Below the pieces are notes generated by a model that did no database searches, was not told the origin of the DNA, and was given only the letters and a program-made list of their open reading frames with translations. DNA of 25,103 nucleotides from positions 1-25,103 of the forward strand of contig NW_019775896.1 of assembly GCF_001039355.2 (NCBI RefSeq). The letters are read 5' to 3'. The position numbers were made by a program, and so were the translations under genes. Positions 9,851 through 18,628 of the stretch are shown here, piece by piece; position 1 is the stretch's first letter, and every line of letters starts with the position of its first letter. The stretch comes from Lingula anatina. Its lineage: Eukaryota > Brachiopoda > Lingulata > Lingulida > Lingulidae.

Positions 9851-10985
9851 GAACATTTGCTGGATTGGTGCAGAGGTCAAAAGTTTAAAAACTTGCATGA
9901 TCTAAAACAAAAAGCCCTCAAAGCAATCTTTGCCTTAAAAGGAGCACTAGCATCAAATGAAATCTCCTCTCCACTCCTTACAATGTCACTCTTTGACAAA
10001 ATGATAAAGCCCATACTACTTTATTGGTGTGAAGTCTGGGGACAAGAAATATTATCACAAAAAAAGATGACTTTGGAAAAACTAAATAAAATGCCTTTCG
10101 AGCAAGTACACTTGAAATTTTGTTAGTGGTCATTAGGTGTAAGGAAATCTGCCAGCAATAATGCCTGCCGAGCAGAAATGGGTCGCTTCCCAATATATTT
10201 GGACAAAGTAAAATTAGTCTCAAAATACAGTGCTAGACTCCAAGAACTCCCAGATAACAGAATTGTTAAACAAGCATATAACAAGGAAAAAATAGGAAAC
10301 AGAAGTAACTGGTATCAGACAATGTCAAATATTAAAATATGTTGGGAACTTAATACAAACAGACATAATTGCGAAATCCACAACTAACCAGATCTTGAAA
10401 TAGAAATAACTAACGAAGAAATCCATAGAAATACCAACAACAAACTCCGCACCTACAGCAAAATTAAGAAATCCTATGAAGCTGAGCCATATTTGGAATT
10501 AAAAGTCCCTTTTACATATAAAAAAATTCTAGCCAAAATGAGGGTCAGTGACCACGAGTTAGAAATTGAAAGAGGCAGATTTACCCACCCCAAAACAAAA
10601 ATTGAGGACAGAAAGTGTCCTCACTGTAATGCAGTGGAAGATGAAGTTCACTTTTTTCTTGAGTGTACTACTTATAAACTGGACAGAGAAACATTATTTG
10701 CTGCCTTACCAGAGGTAAATGTGCAGGGTCTAGCAGACGACACACTATCCGCCCTATGAAATGTGTCAAATAAGAGAGGTGTGTCCGCAATTGTAAAGTT
10801 TATAAACAGTGCTATGAGAAAACGGAAGCTATCCAAATTGAGATAACACCTGGTATTATACTTTAACTTTATTATTACTATGTACATGTATTTAAACTTG
10901 AGTATATTATAATTAGTAGTGTAGAGAGCCTATAAATGTACACTCATTTCATGTGCTCAATAAATTATTATTATTATTATTATAA
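9851..10985 (+). mobile_element. LINE 3' fragment: thumb and C-terminal zinc region with ATT tail
   Basis: One reading frame runs from about 9851 to a TAA at 10844-10846 with three in-frame nonsense codons (10124 TAG, 10385 TAA, 10757 TGA) and no frameshift. It encodes the reverse transcriptase thumb region (FDKMIKPILLYWCEVWG), the block RAEMGRFPIYLDKVKLVSKY, and a C-terminal zinc-knuckle-like region, CPHCNAVEDEVHFFLECTTY (CxxC...HxxxxC). This order is standard for invertebrate non-LTR elements with a single large frame. The 3' end has AATAAATTATT followed by an ATT/TTA repeat (about 10960-10983), a typical non-poly-A LINE tail. It is 5'-truncated and lies in the last SMC4 intron in antisense orientation. 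Confidence 0.9.
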
Positions 10986-11028
10986 AAATTAAAGATATAC
11001 ATTACAACTCTGTCATCCTAACTTTTAC

Positions 11029-11212
11029 CTTGATATAATTAGCAACAATGGAAACATTCTTGAAGTCCAAAGCTGCATCTATTTCATCCATGACATACAG
11101 AGGTGTGGGCCTGTAGTGGTGCAGGGCAAATACCAATGCCAATGAGCTCAGGGTCTTCTCACCACCAGACAGGTTGGAGATGTTCTTCCATGACTTCTTG
11201 GGAGGTCTCACA
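11029..11212 (-). CDS. SMC4: SMC4 internal exon with ABC signature and Walker B
   Basis: One base completes the serine codon begun in the previous exon. 61 codons follow, from [17 protein letters not shown] to [10 protein letters not shown]. It carries the ABC signature [13 protein letters not shown] and the Walker B plus D-loop block [15 protein letters not shown], with the catalytic glutamate after the aspartate intact. These residues bind and hydrolyse ATP when the SMC4 head engages the SMC2 head. The acceptor is GTACTAG ending at 11213 and the donor is GTAAAAG from 11028. The acceptor has an unusually weak pyrimidine run, but the phase and the protein alignment fix it. The exon lies between a LINE 3' fragment (9851-10985) and a Harbinger-like MITE (11454-12141), both intronic. 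Confidence 0.98.
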
Positions 11213-11453
11213 CTAGTACAAAAAACATTAAACAATATCCTTCATATTTCCATTTTCAAAACACACCAAGACATATCCAATCATCATTACACCTTGTTTA
11301 AAGTAAACCTCACATATAAACCAGGCAATTAAGACTGCACAATACTGACATAAACATATAAAATCACAGAAACAGATACAATGAATCTTGGCCAGATATA
11401 TTCTGAAATAGTTTAAAGTATGATTTTTTAAATTCATAATTTTTTTTACCTTA

Positions 11454-12141
11454 GGCCACACTTTTTTATTTTTATGGATGACATCCTCTGGGGACCCCGA
11501 AATCGGTGCGAGAGGGTGAAAAAAAAATATTCTGCTTAAGTAAAGGAATGCTGTCAGAACACAGCTGGAAACACAAATTCACCACAGAAACACGTATCAA
11601 ACTAACAATATGTCTTTATCCATGCATGCTCTCAAAATATTAAAGCATTGTGAATACTTTGTAAAAGGCAAAAAGTCATGAATAGATATGCTGCATATTA
11701 CCAAATCTATTTAAGATTATTTCATGCATTTTGTTGGTATAGCAATCAATAAAACAAATATCAAACAAACAGTGCGTCTTTATTTGTATTCTCAGAATAT
11801 TAAAGCATAATGAACACTTCACAGAAATGTTAAAAATAATGATGCAAAGATATGCCTAATACTGACAAATCTATTAAGGTCATTTCGGTCGATGCCATTT
11901 TGTCTACTTCAACTCACACGAAGCAGCCAAACTGTCGGGTGGCCTGTCCAACCTTCAGCCCACCAAATACCTTGCTGGCGTTGTGGACCTTTTTTTCGCT
12001 ACAAAAACACTGGTATGTGTGCTGCTTTGGACAGAATGTCACTGAAATGTTCCGGGCGATAATGTTTTTTTTTTTTTTGGAGAATGGACGAAAATCGGTG
12101 CGCGCGCAGGATGTCATCCATAAAAATTAAAAAGTGTGGCC
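11454..12141. mobile_element. PIF/Harbinger-like MITE, 688 bp
   Basis: The terminal inverted repeats start GGCCACACTTTTT and match at 33 of the first 34 bases (through ATGGATGACATCCT). They are flanked by a direct TTA at 11451-11453 and 12142-12144. A 3-bp TWA target duplication with G-rich termini is characteristic of PIF/Harbinger and ISL2EU elements. Inside the inverted repeats a CGAAA(A)TCGGTGCG motif occurs as a direct repeat near both ends. The core contains an internal duplication of about 130 bp (11595-11725 and 11760-11890). It has no transposase. It sits in the intron between the second- and third-last SMC4 exons. Confidence 0.85.
11595..11890 (+). repeat. Internal tandem duplication of the Harbinger-like MITE
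   Basis: Two diverged units start ATCAAACTAACA (11595) and ATCAAACAAACA (11760), share GTCTTTAT, AATATTAAAGCAT and ATATGC words in order, and end CTATTTAAGATTATTTC and CTATTAAGGTCATTTC. The offset is about 163-165 bp. The divergence suggests that the duplication is older than this insertion or ancestral to the family. Confidence 0.75.
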
Positions 12142-12819
12142 TTAGTAAAAGGTATGGTCTGTCTAGATGAGTTTAAATCAAAGCAAAAATTAGGTTTGGC
12201 ACTAATACATAATACTATATATTGCTATATTGTTATAAAACGAAAAATTCATTTGGTTTAGTATCACAAAAACAATACAATCAGGTTGATTCTCCAAAGG
12301 AACAAGCATTTTACACAAAGCCAGCTAGTAAATTTAGAGTTACTGTAAAACAAAAACAGTCAGATCATGGACCCCAGCTTCTTAGAGTTATGAAATGAAA
12401 AAAAGCACAAGTGTTGCAAACAGATTCAATTCGTTGAGTGATTTGATTCGTGGTGTCATTTAATTCAAAGGCATCAATTTCCTGTTTGTTTTAATTGCTG
12501 GTAGTTGGTTTATGATTGCAGTCATCAGAAGGGGGTATAATGAATGTGAAAGAGGTGAAAGGGTATGTTTGAATATAATGGGTCTTTGGGATTGTGATTG
12601 TTGTGTATTATACCTGTTTGCATATAATTCATTAATCACTTTAAGATTATATATTTGTGGCCTAGAAAATAAAAGGTTTTCCAAATGAAAACATGTCTTA
12701 CTTACATCTATAAAATATAGTTCTGTATGTCACCTTTCTTTTGTAATACACTAATAAAACAAGACCAAACTTATTTCAAAGAAAGGGAAAGGTTCCGGTG
12801 CTGCACTTGACAAGCTCTT

Positions 12820-12855
<36 letters not shown>

Positions 12856-12914
12856 CTCGAGTATTCAGTTCCATTAGTCAGAGAGTTTTCAGTTTTGGCA
12901 TCTAATTGCTGAGT
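12142..12914. other. Intron sequence with a GA microsatellite
   Basis: A (GA)n run of about 34 bases lies at 12820-12853. The rest shows no recognised repeat or coding sequence; a minus-strand open frame at 12460-12684 has no family resemblance. Confidence 0.6.
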
Positions 12915-13600
12915 CTTCCATGAAAATGCACCCACTGACACCAAACTCATGGAAATCAAAGGACGTTCCAAGTGTAACTCCACACCATAATATGAAAGCT
13001 TAGGCCTGTTTTTTTTTTTAACGATTGCCACCAACATTTTTCATAGAAAATAAATTATCAAAAAATCGTGGGGAAAAGTGGGTCAGAGATCAAATTCAAG
13101 GCCATATTATGAATGCCCATATACAACTTCCTATTCAAATTCAATAGTAACTATTAATTGGCATATCTCTGCCAGATTTAGAGATATGAGAGTTGAAAAA
13201 TTTCCAAAAATAAGTCCATGCCAAAATACAGGTCAAAGGCCAAATTCAAGGTCACAGCAATATTGCCAATATAAGACTCCTATCCAAGTTCAACATTAAC
13301 TATTGGCATATCTCTGCATTTTCCAAAAATCAGCATAAACATTTTTATGTGCATTAAATTCCCATTTTTACAAAATGTTGGCTTGTTTGACCTTGAAATA
13401 AAGTTCAAAGATCATATCCAAGGGCATATTTGAAATCTACACATATCACTTTTAGTCAGACTTCTATAGTAACTATGAAGTGGTAACGATGATGTGGCAG
13501 CAAAGCCAGTGGACAAGAGGGGTCAGAACTAAAAACCATGTGTATTGCCAGCGCCTACACAGGTGGTACAATCACATTAAGGCTTACATCAATCAATGCA
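12915..13600 (+). repeat. R3 modular repeat, copy 1
   Basis: Shares its start (GAAAATGCACCCA followed by AGTGTAAC and CCATAATAT) and its end (GGTAACGATGATGTGGCAG, then GTGTATTGCCAGCGCCTACA, then GGTACAA) with 23875-24430. The middle holds two to three loosely conserved units of about 150-165 bp marked by a CAAATTCAAGG(C/T) phrase (13088, 13240, and a weaker one near 13405) and TTGGCATATCTCTGC. AAGGTCAAA-rich non-coding repeats of this type are frequent in introns of marine invertebrates. It lies in the intron preceding the AG at 11213, close to the exon at 13688-13920. Confidence 0.65.
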
Positions 13601-13687
13601 ACTGTTTTTTGGTGTGAAAAGGTGAGTATGTACATGTGGGAGTGCATTGCATTGGTGAAGCAATAACTCTGTTTACTGCCTGCCTAC

Positions 13688-13920
13688 CTAAATACAATGC
13701 CCTCGGAGAAAGGATCCAGAGAGTCAACCAGCTCCAGTTCAGCATCTCCTCCCAGCGTAATCATCTGGTACATTTCCTTCAGCTTGCTGGTAATGATGCT
13801 GAACCCAGACATGAACTCGTCAAGCCTCTGCTTACGGAGCTCCTCGTACTGCTGGCGCTGCTGGTCACGCAGGTCTGTTATTTGGTCCAACTCTGCAACT
13901 CTTTGAAGATAAAGTTCTTC
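13688..13920 (-). CDS. SMC4: SMC4 internal exon, coiled coil to head transition
   Basis: The exon encodes 77 full codons plus two bases of a serine codon completed by the next exon. It begins EELYLQRVAELDQI, directly continuing the preceding exon's EYKKK in the same phase, and ends DAELELVDSLDPFSEGIVF. The blocks EELRKQRLDEFMSGF and TLGGDAELELVDSLDPFSEG are very close to vertebrate SMC4 and form the start of the C-terminal nucleotide-binding head lobe. The acceptor TTTTTAG precedes 13920 and the donor GTAGGC begins at 13687. A long AATAT simple-repeat array lies only about 60 bp upstream of the acceptor. The exon is clearly more GC-rich than its intronic surroundings. Antisense open frames over it are shadows. 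Confidence 0.97.
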
Positions 13921-13975
13921 CTAAAAATAAATCATTCAACACTTTATTATGTAAAATTTCTTTAATCAGTAAACA

Positions 13976-14090
13976 TAACAATATAATATAATATAATATA
14001 ATATAATATAATATAATATAATATAATATAATATAATATAATATAATATAATATAATATAATATAATATAATATAATATAATATAATATA
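13976..14090. repeat. AATAT pentanucleotide array, about 22 copies
   Basis: A nearly perfect 5-bp repeat of more than 110 bases, about 60 bp upstream (in transcription order) of the SMC4 exon at 13688-13920. It keeps a minus-strand frame open by its periodicity, which explains a spurious ORF reading YIILYYIILYY. Confidence 0.97.
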
Positions 14091-14629
14091 TCCTTTTTTT
14101 ACTTTTGGCATAGTAATCAGACATTGCTGAAACTGTTGTTCCGATTGGTCATGACCAGCCGCTATTACGCACTCTGTCATTGGTTTATTGATTGTGACAC
14201 ACAGACAGCTGTCATGAGAGCAGTCCATGCTGCAAGGACATGTTAACATGGCAAGGTAAATGTTTACCACTAAACTTTGACACCCGACTCCTTTCTCAAA
14301 AACAGTTGCTGGTATAGAAGACCAGGAAAGTGAGACTTGACCTTAAAAGGTAAGCACACATTCTATTATTATTATTTTTTTAAATAACGTTGTTGGCATG
14401 GAAATTAGGTCACCTGATCACTCAGTAAAATTGATTTTAAAGTTGTCTAATGTCTATTAGTTTTATGGGCCCTTCTGTTTATATTCAGCATACCGCATAT
14501 CGCCGTTTTACATAATGATAATTTAAATTTTCGGTCACTCTTCGAACGTAATCAGTGGTATATAAAGGTGTTAAAATTTAAATATCCAATCTGCTTTTAG
14601 GCATTGAATACACAAAGAGTTGTCGTTAC
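14091..14629. other. Non-repetitive intron sequence with promoter-like motifs
   Basis: Inverted CCAAT motifs occur on the plus strand (GATTGGTCATG at 14142-14152 and CATTGGTTTATT at 14179-14190), and a TATATAAAGG box lies at 14561-14570. The roughly 370-bp spacing between the motif groups is too long for a simple core promoter, so this is only suggestive of a plus-strand promoter. Confidence 0.2.
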
Positions 14630-14773
14630 CAGTTGCAGTTTTGATATCATCATTATTTTTATTTTTGATAATGATATCACCAAGTCCCATCCAGGAAGCC
14701 ATTCGTTTCCATGCAGAAGAGACTGATACAGTGAAGTGGCTAGCAGTTTCATGCATTAACATTCCCACTTGGA
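14630..14773 (-). CDS. Possible second exon of the nested gene, weakly death-domain-like
   Basis: Bounded by ATTGTAG on its 5' side and a donor GGTAACG, with 144 bp open throughout. It starts with two bases that exactly complete the one-base overhang of the exon at 16187-16322, giving ...VLRIA-V-QVGMLMHETASHF... The segment SAWKRMASWMGLGDI matches the core spacing of death domains (W-K-x-L-A-x-x-L-G-L-x-x-x-I), which are protein interaction modules. The upstream helix-like LMHETASHF fits loosely. Against it: phase agreement happens by chance one time in three, the pyrimidine tract is poor, and the plus strand is also open here. The N at 15594 lies between the two exons. Treat as a hypothesis. 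Confidence 0.22.
14642..14682. repeat. Stem-loop at the end of the possible nested exon
   Basis: TGATATCATCATTAT and ATAATGATATCA pair with one small bulge around a T-rich loop. It overlaps the 3' half of the possible exon at 14630-14773, which weakens that exon call somewhat. Confidence 0.6.
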
Positions 14774-15449
14774 CTACAATCACAGATATGTATTATTTGT
14801 GAAGCACCAAATTTGCAAATGATTTTCGCTCATAAACTCAGGGAAAAGGAGAAACTGATTTAGTTATTTGCAAACTTGCATGAATGATAAACACCAAATA
14901 TTGCTATTGTTAAACAGTGGAAATTGGTTTTTTTTTTTCCATTTTATTTTTAAACAAATAAATTCAAAATTGAGTTTGAATTAACAGACAAAGTGTGGAA
15001 TTTAAGGACTTTCATAGGAAGAAACAAATTCAAGCACTTCTCTATGAACACTGTAACTTGTGAAATGAGAACCACAATAAAGTAGTGCTTCATAAGTGTT
15101 AGTTTTTGTTTTTTACATACAACATGTCTAAATTATTGATAGTATTTAATACTGAATATATATTATGTACAAGAGTTACTTCTATGTACTACCATGCGAA
15201 CGAAATGCCACCAATTTTAATGAAAATTTTTGGTCTGGCAAAAGTCTATTGGGTACATCAAAATCTTCATCACTTCCGGTCCGAATGTACGACCCTTCTG
15301 AAAAGTTTCAGCATGTCTGAGTAAAGCACACTGAGACACAGTGAAGTGCAGTACATTAGAACCTGACCTTATATTACTTTCTGGAAAATTTTTGGCCATC
15401 GATATTTCCTAACAAATAACTTTTGTAAGATATCAGCCTGTCATAAAAA

Positions 15450-15593
15450 ACAAGGCAGCAAAGCTGTCAAATGTACAGACAAAAAGCAGGAAATAACTAT
15501 GCACAAAATAGGCTACTGTCAATTCTGATGCAAAAGTACATTATGTTAAACTGTAAATTCAACATCAATTTTTAATTATGCTCAACAGGAAAT
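15450..15593 (+). mobile_element. R1 5' fragment ending at an N
   Basis: The first 144 bases of R1, one or two differences from the copies at 18346 and 21506. It stops at CAGGAAAT, and the very next base (15594) is an N followed by unrelated sequence. This may be a natural truncation or an assembly joint. Confidence 0.85.
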
Positions 15594-15594
15594 N

Positions 15595-15950
15595 TGACTG
15601 CTTCAAGGTGAATGGATTATAGATTATACATCAGCTTCTATGGGATGTGAAAAATAAGTGGAATGAGAATATTAATTACAGGTTATCAAATGAACGCTTT
15701 CTTCTTGCATGTATATTTTCTATTTTCTTGACTAAGTTATTTATTGCACAGTATGAAGTGAAAATGAAAATCGAAATGCTCAAATATATTCAAGGCTGGT
15801 ATATTTTGGTTCTTTGGTATGCTTTATCTGCTGTGAAGGAGAAATTAATATGATCAACTATACCCTATAAAAAAATTTGCATGTTTCCTTGTGAGAGAAA
15901 CATTCTGTAAATATTATTTCCCATTTGGTCTCTATAATAACTGTTTGTTT
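15595..15950. other. AT-rich sequence between an R1 fragment and a putative exon
   Basis: A plus-strand open frame at 15647-15853 contains hydrophobic runs (LLACIFSIFLTKLFI) but shows no family likeness or splice support. Nothing else is seen. Confidence 0.4.
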
Positions 15951-15960
15951 TGTGTTGCAG

Positions 15961-16032
15961 GTCTCTAATGAAAACAAGCTGTTGGCTCCACTGCTGAGAA
16001 AACACCCAGACAGAGATCAGCTGATCATCTGA
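15961..16032 (+). CDS. Terminal-exon-like fragment on the plus strand
   Basis: A good acceptor (GTTTGTTTTGTGTTGCAG ending at 15960) is followed by 23 codons, VSNENKLLAPLLRKHPDRDQ then LII, and a TGA at 16030-16032. The stretch to 16101 is unusually GC-rich and ends in a run of 13 Gs (16102-16114). A second frame stays open downstream of the first stop. No upstream partner exon on this strand was identified and the family is not recognised. It faces the minus-strand exon at 16187-16322, so if both are real, the genes converge. Confidence 0.22.
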   Translation, partial: VSNENKLLAPLLRKHPDRDQLII

Positions 16033-16186
16033 AGGCTCAGATAGACAGAAATACTGACGGACCTGTTAGGACCACGCTACCTGACAACACTCCTGCCAAC
16101 AGGGGGGGGGGGGGCGATATCGTTTCATAAACATTATATTTATCTCACGAAAGTAAAACAGAAATAAAATTGAAAGTGAAATGTAC

Positions 16187-16322
16187 CTGCAATTCTGAGG
16201 ACTGCTCTGTCTGCAGGGTCCAGCTGCAATATACTGAGGGGGAGCTGGAGGTCCCTGAGCTCTGCGTGGAAGCTTCTGTCATCTTCGTATCCGCTCAGGT
16301 ACCCAGGGTAATATTCCGCCAT
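16187..16322 (-). CDS. Probable first coding exon of an unrecognised gene nested in an SMC4 intron
   Basis: On the minus strand the start context AACCATGG is close to an ideal Kozak sequence. It is followed by 45 codons (MAEYYPGYLSGYEDDRSF ... DPADRAVLRIA) plus one base, then a donor GGTACAT; the GT of the donor is at 16186-16185. The reading is acidic and soluble-looking, with no signal peptide or membrane segment. Codon usage and GC content stand out from the AT-rich surroundings, and the upstream 300 bp is relatively CpG-rich, as for a promoter. I do not recognise the family; a faint likeness of FHAELRDLQLP to the N terminus of cyclin J was considered but is too weak to name it. It is on the same strand as SMC4 and sits inside its 8.7 kb intron, so either a nested gene or a misplaced contig is possible. 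Confidence 0.5.
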
Positions 16323-16640
16323 GGTTAATACGAATTACATCCCGTTAAGAAGAGGGAGAGGCAATCCTCTAACTGAGCTTGCTTGTGTGGTAGAGTAAGG
16401 TCAAACGCGGCTTTTAGAGCAGGGTCATCTCATGCTAATATGAACCGGTTTTCACTATTCTCACTGCTTATGTATTTCCGCTGGGTTAATTCCTGGCCAG
16501 GGTTTAGGTGCGGGGTAGTGTGATGGTAAGCCAGCAGTCCTCGGTGTTCCTGCCTCACCGGTGTTCACGCTCACGCCGTAGACATAACATTGAACATGGC
16601 TGGCTCAGGTGCCTGCTGTTGAATCAAACTCTTTTACTCC
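16323..16640 (-). promoter_or_regulatory. CpG-richer stretch upstream of the nested first exon
   Basis: About a dozen CpG dinucleotides fall in roughly 300 bases here, while they are scarce in the surrounding intron, and no repeat family seen elsewhere in the window covers it. Its position directly upstream of the Kozak start at 16322 suggests a promoter and 5' untranslated region. No TATA box or defined factor site was found on the minus strand. The call rests on composition and position only. Confidence 0.3.
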
Positions 16641-17333
16641 CTCCGTTGATTAACAAGCTTTACATGAATTTCCTTGATTATCCTAATTTTCTAACACTGC
16701 AATTGATATAAATAGACAGAATTAAGTGTATTTTGATTTTTTTTGATAAATTTATGTGACTCCAGATGAAAATGATTCATATTGATAAAAAAACCAACCG
16801 AAATAAATTTAAGATAAGAACAGCATTATTGAATTCGATCACAACATGTAACACTATTAACGATTGGACACGCTGTTCTGCCTTAGGTCATGACCTTTAC
16901 TAATTCACACATGCTGATGATCTCACTCTAAGGTCAAAGTTTGTATGTATCGTTTATGATACATCATGCAAAAATGAAAAAAAATCAGGTGAGACATTGT
17001 ACCACTAATTTTTGTTGTCCAAATTTTGTTATTGAAAGGGTTATGGAGAACAGATATAGCACTTTTATACAAATACTTTTATACTTTTTTCAAATATAAC
17101 GCGATTTGTGAATAACTATTTTTTGGCTTTAATTTTTAAAAAATATGGTTTATGAGCTGTGCTGTAGTATGATGTATCATCTGGGTTTTTACAGATTATT
17201 ATCTAATTGTCCAACAGGCCAATAAATAAAATGCAGACAGAATAAATATAAGCATCTAAAATAATTCATTAAGACATGTTCATTGTGCTTCAAGAGTAAT
17301 TATGCATAAAATATGTTCTCACAAGTATTTTTT
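16641..17333. other. Intron sequence without recognised features
   Basis: Contains two short ATGTATC/GATACAT inverted words (16944-16963) and the related GATGTATCATC (17172). No coding sequence or known repeat family was recognised. Confidence 0.5.
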
Positions 17334-17960
17334 TGTACAGACACAGATGTGTCTGTACATATAGCAGTCACCTGCGTCTGTCGTCGCCGTCGCCGAGCAC
17401 CTTTACCGATAACATAATTAGTGGAAAAAAGTTTTTCTTTTGGCTTAAACTTACAGAACTGATGAATATTCATAACATGCAGGTCAATTTCGAAAATCAG
17501 CATGATCGGGCCATTCTTATGGAAGTTATACTCTTTTTTCACTTTTTTGATCATATGTGCAACCCTGTTAACATGATAAGTGAAAAACCGCTTTACTTTT
17601 TGGCTTGAAACTTACAGACCTGTTAAATATTCATAATATGCAGGCCAAGTTCTAAAATCAGGATGATCGGGCCATTTTTATAAAAGTTATGCTGTTTTTT
17701 CTTTTTTTTTCTGTATTTATGCAACACCGATAACAAGATAAGTGGAAAACTGTTTTTCCTTTTGGCTTGAAACTTACAGAACTGATGAATATCCATAATA
17801 TGCAGGTTAAGTTAGAAAATTGGCATGATCTTGCCATATTTATAAAAGTTTGCTGTGTTTTTCACTTTCACTTTTCACTTCAGCATATATGCAACACCTA
17901 TAACGCATTTTAAGGAAAAACGATTGGACAATTATCTTGAAATTCACAGGAGTGATCAAT
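17334..17960 (-). mobile_element. R1 3' part in minus orientation with three tandem modules
   Basis: Read on the minus strand, this ends with the long form of the terminal hairpin (17334-17359), preceded by the GC-rich subterminal block (GGCGACGGCGACGACAGACG, complement at about 17380-17399) and three modules marked on the plus strand by TGAATATTCAT-type phrases at 17463, 17623 and 17786, so a period of 160-163 bp. The R1 5' end (ACAAGGCAG) is not found on its far side, so the copy is 5'-truncated. Confidence 0.8.
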
Positions 17961-18345
17961 GTTACTGAAATACAGATAGTTTTGAAAATAAGGTTGATCA
18001 GTTAAGTTTTGGTGAAGTTATATGCCTTTCTTTGTATATAGTTGTTGTTTTCCTCAAATTTTATTCTCAGGCATGTTAACAGTCTCATTTTTGAACTAAT
18101 TAGATATGCAAAGTTGTTCTTTTGACATTTTCTGCATCTTAACAATATTGTTAGTTGATTATTTAAAAATGATGGTAAACCTGTTATTGTGTATTGTGTA
18201 ATAAAGTGTCAAAAATGAGATCTTTACAGTTTGTCAGATTCAATCATTCACTATGTTCAGAATCTCAGAATGGAGCAAATTGGACTTTAAAAATTGTTCC
18301 ATTGATATTTTTCTAATGTCAACAATTTTTTTAGTTGATCATTTA
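17961..18345. other. Intron sequence between two R1 fragments
   Basis: AT-rich, with a loosely repeated phrase (TTTTTGAACTAATTAGATATG near 18090 and AACAATTTTTTTAGTTGATCA near 18321, with AACAATATTGTTAGTTGATT at 18141). No coding feature was found. Confidence 0.4.
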
Positions 18346-18627
18346 ACAAGGCAGCAAAGCTGTCAAATGTACAGACAAAAAGCAGGAAATAACTATGCAC
18401 AAAATAGGCTACTGTCAATTCTGATGCAAAAGTACATTATGTTAAACTGTAAATTCAACATCAAATTTTAATTATGCTCAACAGGAAATACCAATGAAAG
18501 TAAAATGTGTAACAAGCATAAGGCTTCAGGCCCATGAGATTTCAAGTTCACACTTTGAAAATGTATAACTTCCAGAAAAAGAAGCCAATTAGACTGCTTT
18601 TCCAACTCAGGCTGCATGCCGATTTTC
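18346..18627 (+). mobile_element. R1 5' fragment ending at an N, near-identical to the copy at 21506
   Basis: 282 bases that differ from 21506-21787 at only two positions that I could find (GGAAAT/GGTAAT and GAGATTTC/GAGAGTTC). The match stops at GATTTTC, and the next base (18628) is an N. The high identity implies recent transposition, a recent segmental duplication, or an assembly artefact. Confidence 0.88.
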
Positions 18628-18628
18628 N

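Noticed and set aside
11852-12130. 92-codon plus-strand open frame
   Set aside because: Lies wholly inside the Harbinger-like MITE and runs into its inverted repeat; no transposase motif.
13636-13965. 109-codon plus-strand open frame
   Set aside because: Antisense shadow of the SMC4 exon at 13688-13920.
13962-14270. 102-codon minus-strand open frame
   Set aside because: Half of it is the AATAT array, which stays open by periodicity; the remainder shows no family likeness.
16187-16322. Cyclin J N terminus
   Set aside because: Only a short FHxxLRxxxLP likeness; the following residues need a gap to align. Left unnamed.
16501-16570. tRNA-derived SINE head
   Set aside because: A GGTAGTGTGATGG-like phrase recalls a pol III A box, but it breaks the consensus and no B box (GGTTCGAATCC-like) follows.
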